The translations under genes were made by a program, and so were the position numbers. This document shows positions 61,911-64,000 of a stretch of 64,000 bases of DNA, in pieces (positions within the stretch are counted from its first letter, which is position 1; every line of letters begins with the position of its first letter). Source of the stretch: an uncultured Flavobacteriales bacterium (GTDB lineage: Bacteria; Bacteroidota; Bacteroidia; Palsa-965); the NCBI GenBank assembly GCA_937974275.1, contig CALJIF010000145.1, positions 7,844 through 71,843 of the forward strand, in the 5' to 3' direction. The notes below the pieces were generated by a model. That model saw only the letters and a list, made by a program, of their open reading frames with translations, searched no databases and was not told where the DNA came from.

Positions 61911-62855
61911 ATGAGCGCATTAACAGGAACACATTTCAATTTACCGGGACAGACAGCATTTTACAAAGGCAAGGTGCGTGATGTTTACACGATCAATGAT
62001 GAACTATTGGTTATGGTGGCATCTGATCGGATTTCAGCATTTGACGTTGTTTTGCCGCGTGGCATTCCTTTTAAAGGACAAGTGTTGAACCAGGTTGCCG
62101 CACATTTTTTGAAAGCTACTGCTGATATTGTTCCGAATTGGGTGTTGGCAGTTCCGGATCCCAATGTTACTGTTGGAATTAAGTGTGAACCTTTCAAGGT
62201 TGAAATGGTGATTCGCGGATACCTGAGCGGACATGCGTGGCGCGTATATCAATCGGGTGAACGTGTAATTTGTGGTGTGCGCATGCCTGACGGATTGCGT
62301 GAAAGTGATGCATTTCCGGAACCGATTATCACCCCAACTACCAAAGCCGCTGTTGGGCACGATGAAGATATTTCCAAAGAGGAAATTATTAATCGTGGTA
62401 TTGTGAGTCGCGAGGATTATGAGCAGCTGGAAAAGTATACACGTGCTTTATACAAGCGTGGCCAGGAAATGGCACGTGAACGTGGATTGATCCTGGTAGA
62501 TACGAAGTATGAGTTCGGTAAAGCCAATGGAACCATTTATTTGATGGATGAAATCCACACACCGGATTCGTCCCGATATTTTTATGCTGATGGTTACGAA
62601 GAACGCCAGGAGCGAGGTGAAGCACAACGTCAATTAAGTAAGGAATTCGTGCGACAGTGGTTGATTGAAAATGGATTTATGGGTAAAGAAGGTCAATCGG
62701 TTCCTGTAATGACGGATGATTTTGTGAATTTGGTTACGCAGCGATATATTGAATTATTTGAAAAAGTAACCGGGGTTACATTTAATCGTACAAGTGCCGA
62801 TAATATTGAACAGCGTGTGGAACAGAATATTATCAATTATCTTAAGAATCGATAA
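61911..62855 (+). CDS. purC: Phosphoribosylaminoimidazolesuccinocarboxamide synthase
   Basis: A 314-residue SAICAR synthetase that joins aspartate to CAIR in purine synthesis. Seen: FYKGKVRDVYTI for the nucleotide loop, SDRISAFDVVLPRGIPFKGQVLNQ, RGYLSGHAWRVYQSGE and DEIHTPDSSRYF. The length suits the longer PurC type with a C-terminal extension. The start ATG is one base after the phoH stop codon. Confidence 0.95.
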   Translation: MSALTGTHFNLPGQTAFYKGKVRDVYTINDELLVMVASDRISAFDVVLPRGIPFKGQVLNQVAAHFLKATADIVPNWVLAVPDPNVTVGIKCEPFKVEMVIRGYLSGHAWRVYQSGERVICGVRMPDGLRESDAFPEPIITPTTKAAVGHDEDISKEEIINRGIVSREDYEQLEKYTRALYKRGQEMARERGLILVDTKYEFGKANGTIYLMDEIHTPDSSRYFYADGYEERQERGEAQRQLSKEFVRQWLIENGFMGKEGQSVPVMTDDFVNLVTQRYIELFEKVTGVTFNRTSADNIEQRVEQNIINYLKNR

Positions 62856-62915
62856 TGTGTATTGTAAAGAATTGAATTATATTCGGAACATACATAACCA
62901 AAATACTGCACAATT

Positions 62916-63329
62916 ATGGCAAAAGGTAAAACCAAAATCATCCGCGACAACGAAGGTGGAATTGTCGTGGACAAGAACGGCGTTGAATACGATTTCAAAC
63001 AACCCTTCGTGAAGGAATTATGTTTGGACGAAGGCGAAGTAGTAACGTTTGACATTATTCAGGTGAATGGCAAGTTGGAAGCATCTAACGTAAAGCGACG
63101 TACCGTAGGGACGATTACCGCGATCAATCCCGATAATTGCACCGGTACCATTACTGAGGTAGAGCCGAATCCGAAAAAGTTTGGTACCGACGGTAAGCCG
63201 GCAGAACTTCCGTTTTTTCAGGCCAATTTGAGAGAATGTGGTTTCGCTGTAGGTGATGAAGTGCGTTACGATTTGATTTTAACGCTGAAAGGAATTCAAA
63301 CAGCGGTGAATATTGAACCGACGAAGTAA
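62916..63329 (+). CDS. Putative tandem cold-shock/OB-like protein
   Basis: A 137-residue protein that looks like two degenerate cold-shock-type OB folds. The first is GGIVVDKNGVEYDFKQPFV then LCLDEGEVVTFDIIQVNGKLEASNV. The second is VGTITAINPDNCTGTITE then LPFFQANLRECGFAVGDEVRYDLI and LKGIQTAVNI. The aromatic RNP motifs of CspA are not seen. Nucleic-acid binding is therefore inference from the fold pattern only. It stands between purC and the TPR gene and ends at its own terminator. Confidence 0.7.
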   Translation: MAKGKTKIIRDNEGGIVVDKNGVEYDFKQPFVKELCLDEGEVVTFDIIQVNGKLEASNVKRRTVGTITAINPDNCTGTITEVEPNPKKFGTDGKPAELPFFQANLRECGFAVGDEVRYDLILTLKGIQTAVNIEPTK

Positions 63330-63342
63330 TTCAAATTATTCC

Positions 63343-63376
63343 GGGGCAATCCATTGGGGTTGCCCTTATTTTTTCT
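63343..63376 (+). terminator. Terminator downstream of the OB-like gene
   Basis: GGGCAA (63344-63349) pairs with TTGCCC (63360-63365), followed by TTATTTTTT. It lies immediately before the next ATG at 63377. Confidence 0.8.
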
Positions 63377-64000
63377 ATGAACAGTTTGCGGTCGTTAGCG
63401 GTATTAATAGTCACTGTGCTACATGCGCATTTGTCGTTGTATGCGCAACAAGCGAGAGCGGATAGTTTGAAATTGTTACTTGTAAATGCAACGGACAGCA
63501 GTAAAATAAAGTTACTCTTAGAACTAAGTTCAACCTATCAGCAATTTTCACCGCGTAAAGCTTTGGATCCTGCACTGGAAGCCAGAATCATGGCGAATCA
63601 AGGAGGGTTCGAAATACTCGAGGCAAAAAGTTTATTTACCATTGGTATGGCCAACTATAAAGTCGGACAATATACCAATGCACTGGAAGCTTACGATGCT
63701 GCCGGTGCAATATTTTTTAGACTCGGTCAACTTCGGTCATATGGCGAAGTGTTAATCGCTGAATCCAATATTTATTACGATCAGGGAGAGTATTCGCAAT
63801 CGTTAAACAAAAGTTTAGAAGGATACAAAGTTTTTGCGGAGTTGAGCGATAAAAGCGGTATGGCGCAGGCCTTAATTAATTCGGGCAATGTGCATCGCTC
63901 AACACGCAATTATGACAAGTCAATCAGCGAATACGAGCGTGCTTTGAATTTGGCAATTGAAGTCGGTAATTTAAAATTGCAAGCGACGTGTTTTAATAAC
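63377..64000 (+). CDS. TPR-repeat protein, N-terminal part (cut by window end)
   Basis: The frame is open to the last base: 208 codons are visible and there is no stop. A signal peptide (MNSLRSLAVLIVTVLHAHLSLYAQQ) is followed by TPR units, e.g. LFTIGMANYKVGQYTNALEAYDAAGAIFF, GEVLIAESNIYYDQGEYSQSLNKSLEGYKVF and AQALINSGNVHRSTRNYDKSISEYERALNLA. In the Bacteroidota this layout usually precedes a membrane helix and a histidine kinase, adenylate cyclase or LuxR-type output domain; which one is outside the window. Confidence 0.85.
   Translation, partial: MNSLRSLAVLIVTVLHAHLSLYAQQARADSLKLLLVNATDSSKIKLLLELSSTYQQFSPRKALDPALEARIMANQGGFEILEAKSLFTIGMANYKVGQYTNALEAYDAAGAIFFRLGQLRSYGEVLIAESNIYYDQGEYSQSLNKSLEGYKVFAELSDKSGMAQALINSGNVHRSTRNYDKSISEYERALNLAIEVGNLKLQATCFNN

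Overview
The window looks like a chromosome segment of a member of the Bacteroidota. Pointers are a C-terminal type IX secretion sorting domain on the first protein, the gliding-type ABC genes gldF and gldG, a SiaB/SiaC pair, the rsfS-ftsH-LUD-cdsA cluster, promoters of the TTG-N19/20-TAnnTTTG type and few clear Shine-Dalgarno sites. Base composition is moderate. I cannot name a genus. Coding is dense. I see no tRNA, rRNA, CRISPR array, transposase or phage structural gene.

Layout. 1-2760: the 3' end of a large secreted adhesin-like protein, then a lipoprotein, with intergenic hairpins and a candidate structured element. 2921-7035: heptose-phosphate kinase, aminotransferase, DinB-like and unknown genes. 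7058-8629: methylmalonyl-CoA mutase catalytic subunit. 8674-18276: an accessory (defence) block with a Fic protein, a small membrane protein and a type I restriction-modification locus in which a KAP-type NTPase and an AlbA_2/HATPase protein lie between hsdS and hsdR. 18385-23424: dnaN, DUF4340, gldG, gldF. 23727-28810: lysC, lysA, an M1 aminopeptidase. 28846-36793: enoyl-CoA hydratase, siaB/siaC, an ECF sigma/anti-sigma pair, a large outer-membrane repeat protein, a LytTR regulator and a small unknown gene.

36788-43572 is a minus-strand cluster best read as a light-response and photoreactivation regulon. It holds a MerR regulator with a cobalamin-type C-terminal half, an ECF sigma factor, GTP cyclohydrolase I, an SDR protein without the usual catalytic Tyr, DUF2256, a DASH-type cryptochrome, an SRPBCC protein, a TIGR03643 protein and an iron-sulfur photolyase-like gene broken by a one-base deletion. 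From folE to the photolyase the genes overlap or nearly touch. Two separate upstream regions share a 13-base motif, and the sigma gene is preceded by two copies of an inverted repeat with identical spacing. These are good candidates for the operators that wire the cluster together.

43662-52076: selD and selU (2-selenouridine in tRNA), rpsT, then a plus-strand run of radC, wecB, polysaccharide deacetylase-like, FemAB/GNAT-like, upp, a membrane protein and yjjG. 52123-60830: a Lys/Cys-rich small exported protein, psd, glutamate dehydrogenase, cdsA, LUD, ftsH, rsfS, divergent birA, ABM monooxygenase and a SAM hydrolase-type protein. 60929-64000: phoH, purC, a putative tandem OB-fold protein and a truncated TPR protein running off the window.
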